Assembly: GCA_001662425.1 (NCBI GenBank)
Contig: BDDC01000014.1
Coordinates: 49,213-113,212, forward strand
Length of the DNA stretch: 64,000 bases
Reading direction: 5' to 3'
From: Chlamydomonas sphaeroides
Taxonomy: Eukaryota; Chlorophyta; Chlorophyceae; Chlamydomonadales; Chlamydomonadaceae
A program made the translations under genes and the position numbers. Positions 1-11,300 of this stretch are shown one piece after another. The notes below the pieces were generated by a model, which was not told the DNA's origin, did not search any database, and saw nothing but the letters and a program-made list of their open reading frames with translations. How positions within the stretch are numbered: position 1 is the stretch's first letter; each line of letters starts with the position of its first letter.

Positions 1-661
1 TACCACACCAAGCCCCTTGCCCGACGCACCCGAATAAAGTGGTCCGTGAAGGTGCCATTCTCCCCGGTGCCGGTGCCAGTTGCTTTGCGCATGGTGCGTG
101 CCGCGGCCGCGTCACGCTAACAGCAAGTCTTGCGCTGGCTTGAGCCTTAAGCTGTTCTGCAGTTAGCTGCTAAGATGGCACCGTGTCTGGTCAAGTTGCC
201 GCGGTTGCGGACCGGGCGCTCGTCGCTCCAGTAGTCCAGGGTTCATTTTAGAATGCCAGACATCGCATCAAAGCTAGCATAGCTATCGCGGTGAGGTTAT
301 GGACGTCGCAAATTGCAGCATGCGCTCGAAGAACATAGCTGTTCGGCGCAATTCTCGCGTAACTTCAATGTCACTTCTACTTAGTTGCTTGCAGCAACGC
401 TCCAGTATCTTACTACCGCTTGCACTGCCGTGACACGCCCGTTCCCGGCGCTGTGCCCCACACTTTCCCCGCGCCGCCGACCCCATGGGCGATCCTCGCT
501 TCTGCAGAGCGCTGCCCGGGAAAGATCAATTTCGTGGTAATGATGGGATCTGCTATCCAATCTAAGTTGCCGCGTCCTTACATCGGCAAAACCTGTCGCC
601 CCACCTAGTGCCAACCCGCGTTCCGCCCCCCTGCCAGCACTCTCCCGCCACCGCTACCCTG
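1..661. other. Region 3' of the WDR89-like gene, no gene seen
   Basis: No reading frame here has coding character or splice partners. The part next to 662 is the 3' untranslated region of the minus-strand WD40 gene and carries its likely polyadenylation motif. The remainder is unassigned and could belong to a gene outside the window. Confidence 0.5.
578..582 (-). promoter_or_regulatory. TGTAA polyadenylation signal of the WDR89-like gene
   Basis: The minus strand reads TGTAA about 80 bases past the stop codon at 662-664. TGTAA is the known poly(A) signal of Chlamydomonas and Volvox nuclear genes. The spacing is short but plausible. Confidence 0.5.
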
Positions 662-2985
662 TCAGTACGGCGACGGCCGCCGCGCCTTGCCACCCCCCTG
701 CTTGTCCTGCCGATGCTGCCGCTCCGGCCCCGGCGACGGCCGCTTCCCTGCCCCTGCCCCGCTGCCGCCACCCCCTCCCGCCGCTGCCGCCGCGGCGGCG
801 CCCGCCGCCGCCAGCCCCTCGTCCAGCGTCCACATGCACACCAGCCCGTCCTCGCCGCCGCTGACCGCCAGCGGGCCAGCGGCGCCGTCGCCCACGCACA
901 CCAGTGAGCGCACGATGGCGCTGTGGCCGCCCGCCAGCGCCAGGCTGGGGCAGGCCATGGCGGCGCCGGCCATGGCGCCCGCCGGCCCCGCCTGCTCCAC
1001 CAGCGGCACGAAGGCCAGCGGGCCGTCGTTGTTGCCGGCCAGCAGGAACAGCTGCCCCGAGCCGGCGTCGTAGTGGCAGCCGGCCAGGTAGTCGACCTGT
1101 GCGCGGCGCGGGGGCAGGAAGGTTAGGGCAGGGTTCGTGCAGGCGTACGGTGGTCGTGACGCACGTAGGCTGGGTACGACGGCGCCGCACCTGCGGCACC
1201 ACGGCGGCCGCCGCCGACGCGGCGCAGGCCTGGCCCGCCGTCTCGCGCGCGGCCTCGAAGTCTGCGAATTGCATGTCGCCGCCCGGCAGCTCCTCGCTGG
1301 TGGCGCGCAGCCACTCCCACAGGTGCACCGCCTCGGTGCCGGTGCGCACAAACAGGCGCCCCGCGTCGGGGCCGTAGAGCGCAATCTCCTCCACGCTGTT
1401 GTTGATGTTGATGGCGGCCTGTTGAGGCAGGGGTGGACGTGGGCGTGAAAGGCCGCGACGGTGGCAAGGCGGCAGGAAGCTGCTGGAGGTGGGTTGGCCG
1501 GTGGTTGTGCCCAGGCCTGTCCGCTCGGCGCTATTAGGCTGTCGCCGCCAGTGCCTGCTGTGCCCTGCACTGCCGGGGCCAGGCCGCGGATAGCGTCGCC
1601 GTCGAGACACATATGTTGCGACAGCCCAGCCCCAAGCCCGTTGCTCCCACACGCGCCTGGAACACGTCGTCGTCGTTGAAGGATTTGGACACGTCGTGCA
1701 CGGCTATGAGGCCGTCCGTGGAGCCGCTCAGCACGCGGCCGCTCGAATGGAACCGGACCTGTTGGAAGGTTTAAGAGCGGCATGGGGGAGGAGGGCATAG
1801 GCGGTGCGTCAGCAGGCGTCGCGCCAGGTCGGGAACGCTGCAGCCCCATCGCATGAGCCGCGAAGTGCCGCTTCAACCCCATTTCGTTTCAGTGCGAGGC
1901 GGTGGTCACAGCCAATGAGGCGAGGGTGCTGGGTGTGCGCCAGGGCGACCGGCAGCGCAGCATGGTGATAGCGGGCCTGGGCTGGCCCATCGACACACCC
2001 CGCAGCGTCAGGGGGGCAGGCAGCCGCCAGCCTCTTTCCCACACATCCCTAGGGCAAGCTAGGCCACGTTGCGCAGAGGAGCGGCGCCAGCGGCCCAGCA
2101 GCGCACACAGCGCCCCGCCTGCCGACGCCACCACAACCATCGATCCGCCCCCTGCCGTCAGGAGTCTGCCCGCCATCCCCCGTCCCACCACTTCCTCTGT
2201 CCCCACAGCGCTGTGGCTCGCGATGCGTCACCCCAGCCCGCCGCCGCCAGCCCGTGCCGGCCCTCGCCTGCGTCACGTCCTCCGCGTGCGTGTCGTCCAG
2301 CTTGGCCAGCGGCTTGCCACTGCGGCGGTCCCAAAACAGCACCTCGCCCGCGCTGCCCGCAGCCAGCACGTGGCCCAGGCTGGACAGGCACAGCAGCTCC
2401 TGGCCGCGGACCTGGTACCTGGGCGGCCGGGCGCAGGGGCAACGGGCGGTACGGGCTCGGCGAAGGGTGACTGGTGGTGTGGACTGATTTGGCGGAGATG
2501 CAGTATGGGTTGAGGATGTGGGGCGTAGGGCAGGGAGCACATGGGCGGGCGCGCGGCCGGGCAGCGCACCTCTCGGCGGGCTGGCCCGTGCGGACGTCCC
2601 ATGCCAGGAGTGAGCCGTCCGTGGAGGAGGACAGGACAAGGCTGGGCTGGCTGGTGGCGCAGCACGCGAGGTCGGTGATGGTGCCGGTGTGGCCGCGGAG
2701 CTCGCTGACTAGCGAGAGTTGCGGGCCGGATGGCTGGTAGAGCTTGATGGTGTGGTTCGAGACGGACGCGGCGACCAGGCCGGTCGCGGGGTTTGGCACG
2801 ACGCGGAACACGTAGCAGGGGTCGCGGAAATTAAAGTCCACGCGAGCTGTAGCGTAGCACTTGGGCAGGCGCAGCGCGCCAGGCACCACTGCGGGCGGCG
2901 GCAATGCGTGCTCGCGGCCAGAGGTGCTCGGCTGCGCGTCCGACATGCCCTCTCCATCACTCTCATCAAAGCGTATGTGCCCCAT
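662..2985 (-). CDS. WDR89: WD40-repeat protein, WDR89 homologue
   Basis: Five exons on the minus strand: 2985-2570, 2418-2268, 1758-1657, 1418-1191 and 1096-662, total 1,332 bases, 443 residues. Phases agree at each junction. Successive WD40 blades can be read: residues about 60-140 (SELRGHTGTITDLACC, then SSSTDGSLLAWDVRTG), 150-185 (AAGSAGEVLFWDRRSGKPLA), 190-225 (FHSSGRVLSGSTDGLIAVHD), 225-260, and a C-terminal blade with GGHSAIVRSLV followed by SGGEDGLVCMW. The order, the DDD linker after blade 4 and the late GGEDG blade match WDR89, a conserved protein of poorly known function, probably a scaffold. The last about 45 residues are a lineage-specific Gly/Ala and basic tail. Introns 2 and 3 have GC donors (CAG|GCGAGG and CAG|GCGCGT); without them the blades do not join. 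Start chosen at the first Met in the frame before the conserved region; a Met 13 codons in is possible. Confidence 0.85.
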
Positions 2986-3176
2986 CGCAGAGGCAAGGGC
3001 AGGTGCTCTCGAGGAAGCGAAGACAGGGCACAGTCGGCCGGCTGTCGAAAGTAAGCACTGTTCCTATCATACACTGCAGTCCATGCACTCTACTTGTACT
3101 CTAGTGCACTGCCAAACACATCCGCCACTGCGCCAACCGAAGTTCATCAATTGTTCATTCACTTCAGTCTCGTTCG

Positions 3177-3969
3177 TTACTCCCAGCATCTCCAATACGC
3201 TCGTGCTAATGTGATGGCGTCACCAGGCCGGCCTGGAGCGCCCGTTTCCATTCGGTCGGTGACACAGCGACCCGCGCCAGCCACGGTCGATCCTGCGGCG
3301 ACAGGGTTATCGTGAGGCGAGAATTGCACAGCACGTGTACTGAAACTTGCGCGCACCTCGGAGGCGTTAAGAAGATCAGAAGGCGCGACAGAGGACGCAA
3401 GAGCGTCCAGGATCGTGCACGCAAAGGGCAGGCTCAGGACGTGCGAGCCGCGAACGTTGGCCTGCAGTTAAATGGCAGGGCATTCGTGGGTGGGCCTCTG
3501 GCCTGGCTTCTGGACTGGATGCATCCACACATCTCTCACCCAGACGGCGTGGTATAGCTCGTCGCTCTCTCCCCTCTGATATGCCTCCCACTCGACCGTC
3601 GCCAGGGCGCTGCCCGCCGGCACTTCGCCTGCCATCGCGACGCTCACAGAGGTTGGGTCGCCAAGCCGGTCCTGCGACCGGTTCAAGGTATCACGCGTGC
3701 TCATGGCGCCAAGCGACGCTACTGGGGACCCGATAGGTGCTCACAGCAAAGCTCTCGCTGGCTGTCACCAGAACCTCCAAGCGGCCATCGTGCGCGCTGC
3801 CTGCCTCGCGGCTTTCCACGACGCGCAGTAGTGTCGCATCCGTCTCGTGTGTCGCAAAGGTCGCCTCTGGCTGCGAGTTCTCGGCGGGTCCTCGGGGCAA
3901 GGCGTAGCGACGTGTGGTCACGGCGGTCTGTGCCCTGCGAGCTGTGCCCCTTGCTAGTTGAGCCAGCAT
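3177..3969 (-). CDS. Small protein of unknown function, possible organelle targeting
   Basis: Three minus-strand exons, 3969-3745, 3671-3540 and 3356-3177, all phase 0, give 178 residues. Borders are GCT|GTGAGC with GTCGCAG|GACCGG, and TGG|GTGAGA with CCGAG|GTGCGC. The first 25 residues are rich in Arg, Ala and Thr with no acidic residue (start MLAQLARGTARRAQ), as in mitochondrial or plastid transit peptides; this is inference. The middle reads AGEVPAGSALATVEWEAYQ, a compact beta-rich stretch slightly reminiscent of lipoyl/biotinyl folds but without the lysine, so no function is claimed. It shares a 207-base upstream region with the divergent gene at 4177. Splicing coherence is the main evidence; I do not recognise the family. 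Confidence 0.5.
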
Positions 3970-4176
3970 CGTTCACGATAGCAGGGATAAGGTTTGGAGG
4001 TGTCTGTGGGTAAGCACTGGAGAATGGTCGGTCAGTCCGTGGCAGGCAGTTTGGGCTGGGGGTCAAAGCAGCCGTACGCTACTCTGCACTGCTCTGCACT
4101 GTACCCAACCAAGCGCCTGATCAATTACCCTCCAGCACGGCTATCTGAGTACACAACATGCGTTGAGTATGCACCC
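3970..4176. promoter_or_regulatory. Short divergent intergenic region
   Basis: These 207 bases separate two genes read outward (3969 minus, 4177 plus), so they should hold both promoters and 5' leaders. No TATA-like box or known element was recognised. If the plus gene starts at the upstream in-frame ATG at 4024, the region is even shorter. Confidence 0.4.
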
Positions 4177-6643
4177 ATGAATGACATTCGCAACGACCCG
4201 CTCTCGTGGGTAGTGCTAGACCATGAGTTTGATGGCCATGTCGTCGCTCGCGGCCTTAGCGGGAGGCCGAACCTTGGATCACCTCCACGGTATGCACGCT
4301 CCACGCCGGTCCTGAACATCCATACGCAGCGGCGACCAAGTCCGAGGAAGTCAGTCAAAGCCGCGCGCAGCAATCGAGCAGCCAGGCGAGCGACCCAGCA
4401 GGATGCTACTAGCAGTGGCGTGGCCGCAGCATCGTCGCCGTCGCTCGCTGCGCCGGTCAACTCTGTAACCGCCACATCACCCGCATCTCCAGGTACTGCG
4501 CCTCAAGCCATATAGCTCGGGTTATGGGGCTCGTGCAATCAGGCGTGAAAGCCTAGCATGCTCGTGCGACAGTACCCTGTCACCACGATTTGCCCGTGCG
4601 CCCACCCCTTCCCCACCTGTTCCCCGCCACCTCGCAGCCCCTATACTCGCCGCGCCCGCGCTCGACCTGGACGTATTCAAAGCGGTCCAGCGCTGCATCT
4701 ACGAGGCTGCCGTGCGCCTCTCGCTCGTCACCACGCACGGCGGCGGCGTGAGCGCCGACGCACCCAGGACGCACGCGATGGTCGCGCTCGACAACCTCAC
4801 TGTCGCTATCCGAGCGCTGCTAGAGCTTTCGCAGCAGGTTCAAGCCCTGGTGGGGGGGCCCGGCTCGGCCACCACCGGCATCTCCACCTCGCAGCCGCTG
4901 TCCCGCCACATCATCGCGACGCCCACTGTGATCCCCATCACGGTGTCCCCGGCCGCCGCGCGGCGCTCCTCGCCCGGCGGCGCCACGCAGCTGCGGCCGC
5001 TGGCGGTGCCGGGGCCGCAGGCGCCCTGGCAGCCCGCCGAGCTGCTACCCGGGCCCACGGTGGTCAGCGTGCCGGAGCTGGGGGCCGCACAGGCCACCGA
5101 GCCGCCGACGCCGCATGCGCTGCCGGGGCCGTCTGCCGTGCCGCTCATCGCGCCAGTGGAGCCCTACCCGGTTCTAGCCGACAGGCGCCGCAGTGGCGCC
5201 AGCGCCAGCAGCTCATCCAGGACCAGCAGCGGTACGAGCGGCGGCGCTAGCGGCAGCGAGCGCAGCAGCATCACCACCGGCCTCTTCCCGCCGGCGCCGG
5301 CGGCGCGCCGCTCCGATGGCGGCGGCGCGCCGGCGTCCTCGCTTCCCAGCATCCCTTCCTCCATCACCTCTGGCCTGCTGCAGCCGTCGCCGCCGTCGTC
5401 GCAGTGGGCCGCGCGCTTTGACGCCGCGGCGCGGGACGCCATCGCCGCCGCTGCAGTCGCCATGGCCACGGCCGAGGCCGCCGCAGCCAGGCAGCCGCCC
5501 AGCGCGCCGCGCAGCCGAACCTCGCGCCCCGCCTCCGCTGCCGGCAGCGCGGCGCCCGCACGCCCGGTCAGCGCACGCAGCAGCCAGCAAGGCGCGGTAC
5601 GGCCCAGCGCTGCTGGGGTTGCCGCACACATCGCACAACAGCCCAGCGCGCGCCTCCCCGCCGCGCCGGCTTCCGGCCGCAGCTCCGCCCGCGCCAGCGT
5701 CGCGGGTAGCACCACCGCCAGCGGCCGCCCCTCCCAGCCCTCTGGGCCTGAGCCGGGCAGCAGCTCGGCGCGTCCCGGCAGCGCCGCGTCCTCGCGCCGC
5801 GCCCACGCCAGCCTTGCACCAGCCGCAGCGCCGCCGGGCTCCTCCCCGCCCTTCCCGGTGGAGGCTGCGGCGCCTCAGTCCCCTGCGCCGCCGCTGCAGA
5901 GCGGCTCCTCCTGGACGCAGCACACCTCCTCGGCGCCCAGTATGGCGGACTGGATGCGGCAGGGCTCACTGGGTGCCTCGGCGGACGGTGGCTCGCGGCC
6001 TCGGGGATCCGGATCCACCATTACGGATCCGAGGGCGTCCGGATCCACCATACCGGAGTACCGGGGCTCTGGATCCACCATCGCGGACCACCGGGGCTCT
6101 GGATCCAACTTGGCCGCTGAGCCGGCCGGCGGGCCGGAGGAGGCTGCCGAGCCGTGGTGCTCGCCGCTGCCGAGCGCCCACGCACAGGGCAGCAGCTCCG
6201 CTCTGGCGCCCGCTGCGACGGTCAGTGGCCCAGCAGCTGGTGCCGAGCACCTGCCGGCCGCCTCCGGCCGATACGCGTCTGGTGGCGACAGTCGGGCATC
6301 TGGTGGCGGCAGTCGGGCCGCGTCGGCCGCCGGGTGGCAGCCCCAGGCCGACGGCGAGGGCCTGGTTTCGTCCGGCAGCCACGAGGGCGGCTCTGGCCCG
6401 GGGGCCGACGAGGGCTCGGACGAGGACCTGGGCGGGGGGTTAGACGGGGGCATGGGGCTGGAGGACGACGGGGTGCTCCAGGAGCAGGAGGGCGAGGAGG
6501 GGGCCCTAGAGGACGAGGTGCGCACGCTGCGGCATGTGGCGGCCATCCTGGAGGGCGAGCGCGACGCGGCACTGGCGGAGCAGGCCCGGGCCAAGGCGCT
6601 GATGGTGGAGATGCAGCTGGCGATGAGGGAGGAGGCGGGCTGA
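4177..6643 (+). CDS. 773-residue low-complexity protein with C-terminal coiled coil
   Basis: Two plus-strand exons, 4177-4492 and 4638-6643, joined in phase 1 (CCAG|GTACTG to CGCAG|CCCCTA). The first exon begins MNDIRNDPLSWVVLDHEF, followed by a basic segment. A helical block (about residues 110-165) contains LDLDVFKAVQRCIYEAAVRL and LTVAIRALLELSQQVQALVG and is the only part that looks globular. Most of the rest is Ser/Ala/Pro/Gly-rich. It contains decapeptide repeats of the form SGSTIxDxRG and an acidic patch before a final coiled coil (EDEVRTLRHVAAILEGERD). No family was recognised; a scaffold or adaptor role is only a guess. A decayed partial copy lies at about 12660-13660. An in-frame ATG at 4024 could extend the N-terminus by 51 residues. 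Confidence 0.65.
6008..6111 (+). repeat. 30-base coding tandem repeat
   Basis: About three and a half copies of a 30-base unit beginning TCCGGATCCACCAT encode SGSTITDPRA, SGSTIPEYRG, SGSTIADHRG and a partial SGSNLA. The repeats start at 6008, 6038, 6068 and 6098 and stay in frame. They carry repeated GGATCC sites. Confidence 0.85.
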
Positions 6644-8318
6644 GCGGGGCGGGGCGGGGCAGGCGTGATCGCATGAGTGTTAGGAGGGCGGCCGCGTGGT
6701 ATGGGTGATTGGAGGGGGCGGGGGCACGGGCAAAGGCCGCTGTGATGCGAGCTGGGCACGGGCGATGCGAGGGAGGGCAGGCATTTATTGTACGTAGGAT
6801 GGGCGTAGCTTGGGGAGGACTGGACGGCACGGGGGCCTGGCCCACTGTCATCCCGTTGCACAGCTGATATTGTACCTGTATGGCCGAGAGCGGGCGACGT
6901 GGCTCGCTGGTGACGAGGAGAAGACGAGCATGTGTGACGGGTGTGGCGTGGGCTCTGCACAGCTCGGTGTGCGCCCTGACTGGCCCTTGTGCTGCGGGCA
7001 TTGCCGTGTCGCTGTTAACAAACCGCAATTCATAGCCCGACTCTAACGTCCACGTTGCTTATATATTACAGGTCCGGCTCGGCGGCCAGATGCTAAATGC
7101 GTGGTGCCGCAAGCAGCCACTAGCCGCCGTGCCTGCCGTTCTTTGTCGGCCGCGCCAGGCCGTGCCAGCAGCTGAAGGGCCGCTCGGCTCGACAACCCGG
7201 AGACCGAGCACCCGATGCCGCATCCCAGGTAGCCAGGTTCCAGCCAGCCTTCGGCCAATCCCTCGCAAGCGGCAAATCTCAGGCGCCCAAATTAAGGCCT
7301 TAGTCACCTTCTCTCCAAGCATAATCCCGCTCCCGCTCCGCAATGCACGCAGCGCTGTGTCACACCGCTGCGCCCCCCTCGCATTTGTATGCATGCAAGG
7401 GCGGCGCCGCGTGAGTTCTCGTCTAGCATGCTTTATTTTTGGTAGAAACCTCCGGGGACCACGCGGCACAGCGCGGACCCCGGATGCACAGAAGCCCAGC
7501 GTAGCATAACGGCCACCCGGCTTGCTGCAGACCTCCATCCGGCCTGCCCCAGCCGCTCCTCGCCCCGGCACCTAGCCTTCGGCTGGGCAGGGGCCATGCC
7601 CTGCCCCTGCCCTACGAACATGAGTCAAATGCTAAGGAGCGGCCGCGCCGCCGGTAGCCCTGGCAACGAGGACATCTAGGGAGTCTCGAACGTCCATCCT
7701 GTAGCTGGGACATATCGCCCGCGCCGTAACTTGTGCCCCGTCCGCCCCGCACTCGGAGCCGCCCTTCAGCGGGGGAGCAGGGTCGTTCCCCTTCCGATGA
7801 ATGGTGCCTCCCCGCTGGATGCAGATGCAGGCAGCAGTCTAGGCAGCATTCTAGGCAGGAATCTAGGCCCAGCACCCAGCTCCTCGCAACCCCGTTCATC
7901 CCCTCTCATCCATTGTAGCATGCCGCCGTGCTCAAAGGCTCAGGCTTTCAATCACTAAAACCAGAGCTGCAGCCACCCCTGTCGCCCACGCCTACCTGAA
8001 GCTGGGCGCCCTCCAGCCCGCCGCTGCAGCGAGCACTCGTAGCCGTGCCTGGCTCACCCCCTTCCCCACCGCATGACACCCAAGCTCCCTCGCCCGTCCG
8101 CCTGCGCGTCGCGGTACCCACAGGCGGAGCTCCGCGCCCGCCCTCACTCAGCCGCGGGCTGGATGACTTTTGCATCTCCTCAAGGCAGCAGGCTCGGCGT
8201 CCCTGACCGCTCAGGAGGGAGGTGCCGCACGCGCCTGCGCTCCTCGGCCGGGGGCGCGCGTAATGACGCCAACTGGCCCCCTTCCCCGCCCGCCGGGGGC
8301 GCAGGCCCGCGCCGCCGC
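6644..8318. other. Convergent 3' regions, no gene seen
   Basis: The stretch lies between the stops of the plus-strand 773-residue gene and the minus-strand channel gene. It should hold both 3' untranslated regions. Frames here lack consistent composition or splice partners. A minus-strand TGTAA is present at 7066-7070 but lies more than 1.2 kb past the channel stop, so its use is uncertain. Confidence 0.5.
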
Positions 8319-11300
8319 TCACTCGGCCGGCGGCGTAACGACGTCGCCCTTCTTGGTCACGTAGATCGCGATCCTGTAGTCGACCCGTGGCGTCTTGTGC
8401 ACCTTGAGCTTGTTGTTGAACCTGCGCGCGGCGGCCTTGAGGTCGGCGACGCCGCGGTGGCCCTCCGACGCCATGATGACCGAGGCGAACAGGAAGATGC
8501 AGTTGTAGACCGTGAACCCAAAGCCCGCCACCGCGCCAATGTAGAGGTCGATCTCGCGGGCCAGGCCGCGCCAGGCGAAGATGGCGGTCTGCGCTGTGAG
8601 TCCCACCAGCAGGCCCATGCACACCAGGACGTAGCTGTCGAGCACGGTCAGGTAGTTGACCTGGGGGGAGCGGGAAGATGGAAGCAGGGAGCGGTAGGGA
8701 ACGGCGGCGGGGTAGGGAAGGGAAGGGGATCAGCTGCCAGGCGCAGGCACAGGCGGGGCTGGAGGGCTGGAGGGCTGGAGGGCTGGAGGGCGGGCGTAGG
8801 GTGGGCGGAAGGAAGGAGGACGTCTGGCGTGGGAGGGGTGGGCTGGTTCGCGAGGCCCGGGCAGTGAAGGGAGCAGCGTGCGCGCGGGGCGCACGGAGCA
8901 CTTGGCGCCGGCGTAGCCCGGACGACATGGAGGCACCGCGAGAGGCAGCGCACGCACACGCAACCAGCAGCGGCAACGCCCTCGTTGGGTCGGCAGGGCC
9001 AGGCGCAGCGCCATCACTCACGACGGGCAGGCTGGACGCCACGTTCAGCTTGTAAGCCTGTAGAGGGCGGAGTGGCGGGGGCGGCGAATGCATGTTGGAG
9101 CGCCTGGCCTGGCGGTGCGTGCCCAACACCCAGCACTCCCCATGACCGACGTGCATGCTCCTGCCCGGTCTTTTGACGGCTCCATAGCGGCTCGGCCCAC
9201 TTTGCTCACCGCCGGCCTACGCATCGCCGCTGTGAGTATCACTGCAAGCAAGGTGGCGGCCCCTCCGCAGACGCAAGCCCCTGGGCCCCCTGCTTCCGCT
9301 CTGAATGCCCTTCCCCACGACTAGCACAGTCGTCCCAACGCGGCACCCCTCCCGCACCCGTACCCGCCGCCGTTCCCCCGGGATACGCACCGCGGCCGTG
9401 AGCATGAGCGTGACCAGCAGCGCTAGCCGGTCACCGCGGTCTGTCTCGGGTTCGATGCAGAAGGCGCAGAAGCCCAGGCCGGTGAGCGAGCCCAGCGGAA
9501 CAATGATGTTGTACAAGTAGTAGCGGCTGCGCCGCGAGAAGTGCAGCGAAAACTGCACGTTGCTGAACTGCCGCTTGTGGGCGCTCAACGAAATGCCGCT
9601 CAGCCAGTGCTGCACCGAGGCGCCGCGGTAGCGCCAGGATGAGTTCTGCGGCGCGGCGAGGAGGGGCGTGTGAGAGATATGCAGTGGTACGCGCCGGTTC
9701 CATCGCACGTGCTCAGCCGCCAAGCCAGCGGCAAGGCGCACCCCCGCCACGGTATATGCCATGGACGCCGCCCTGCTCCTGCTCGTGTCGGATTCTTGAG
9801 AACGACCGGCGGGCTCCCACCAAATGCATGCCGCTGCGCGGCTGGCCTGCCCGGCCCGCCCGCCGTGTCGGCGCCAGGTGCACCGCGGCTTACGCACCAG
9901 CACGGACGCCTCCTCATCAAAGATGAGCACGTCCTTGGGCTCGTACGCCTCCTCCTGGGGCCCCGCCACCGCCGCCGCCATGGGCGACTGGGGCAACGGC
10001 AGCGACGTCTCCAGGTTGGGCGCCAGCGTCACGAGCAGCAGCTCGCTGGTGTTGCCGGGGCACCTGCGGCGGTCGTCAATCGCGTGGGCAGCAGCACGTC
10101 GGCACCGACATGCTACATGCGGAGGGCAATGCCGGTAGATAGGTACGGGAGGAGGAGGTGGCGTGAGAGGTGACGGCTGGTGCGGTGTTGGGCACACATG
10201 CATGCATCCATGCATGGGCGCCATGCATGACGAGGGGCACCCAGGCGAGGTGCAGGGAGGTGCAGGGGCGATATGACGACACGGCTGCGATACGGGCACA
10301 CAGCTGGGGAGGGAAGGCGCACGGCGGGCGGCGAGGGCCCAACGTCCGTCCGCTTTGACGTGTGATCGATGTCGGCACCCCAAGCAAGGCGGCTGTGTCG
10401 ACGACTTGGCAGGCGCCTCCGTCCCCGTGGGGGAGCCAAGGGCGGCAAGCCTCCGGTGTACGTGGTGAGCCGTTCATACGCGGACCCGTGCGTAAGCGGC
10501 CCACCAGGGCTGCGGAGTCGCAACAGCAATTGACGCGTGCGCCGCGGCGGGGGTTCTTCCCGCCTGGCCTCCCAACAGGAGCCGTACTGCACGTATATAT
10601 GCCGTGCGCAGCAGGTAAGACGCCGCGCACAAGCGCAAGGTAAGTCCCGCCGCAGCGCTAGCTTGCTAGCGTACCTCTGCCACCCCAGCCCTCTGCGTCC
10701 TTTTCCTTTGCGGCTTGCATACCCTGTCATGACCGCTCCCGCTGCCGCTCACTTTGACGCCAGCCGGCTGGACAGCCGCATGTTGAGCGACTGCCAGTCG
10801 AAGGGGAAGCGAGCCACCTCGTACTGCTCCGCGAACTTGAGGCGCCCGCGGTAGTACCACACCTACGTACGGAGGCACGACCGTACGGCAAAATGGAGCG
10901 CGTTCCATTCATGTCAGCAGGCAGGGCAGGGCGCAGCAGCGCACGCAGAGGGCCGATGGACGAGGTCTGCTGCAGCGCACAGCGCGCATGCAACGGGCGG
11001 GCCTGGGCATACGAACAGGTCCCAACGGCACATGCGCCCCGCAGCGGCGGCCGGACCCCGCCTTGCAGCTAGCAGCAGCCACCCATCTGCCGCCACCCAT
11101 CTGCCACACGCACCCACCACGTCCTCGCCCTTGTTGTCGCGTTCCCAGCCGTTGGTCTTGTCGTCGTCATCCAGGTCCTCACCGTCCATCCACTGCAGTT
11201 CGGGGTTCAGCTCCGTGTTGTACAGGCCCGCCTTCTGCAGCATTGCCTTGGCGCCCTTGGCCACGGCGCTGGCCTCCACATAGACGGTGAAGGTCTGTGG

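Noticed and set aside
3681..3720. Two overlapping minus-strand frames in the 178-residue gene, suggesting a frameshift
   Set aside because: An intron from 3744 to 3672 with GTGAGC and GTCGCAG borders joins them in phase 0, so no frameshift is needed.
5875..6960. 361-codon minus-strand frame opposite the 773-residue gene
   Set aside because: It is a Ser/Pro-rich antisense reading with no partner exons. The pseudogene and the repeat structure follow the plus-strand frame.
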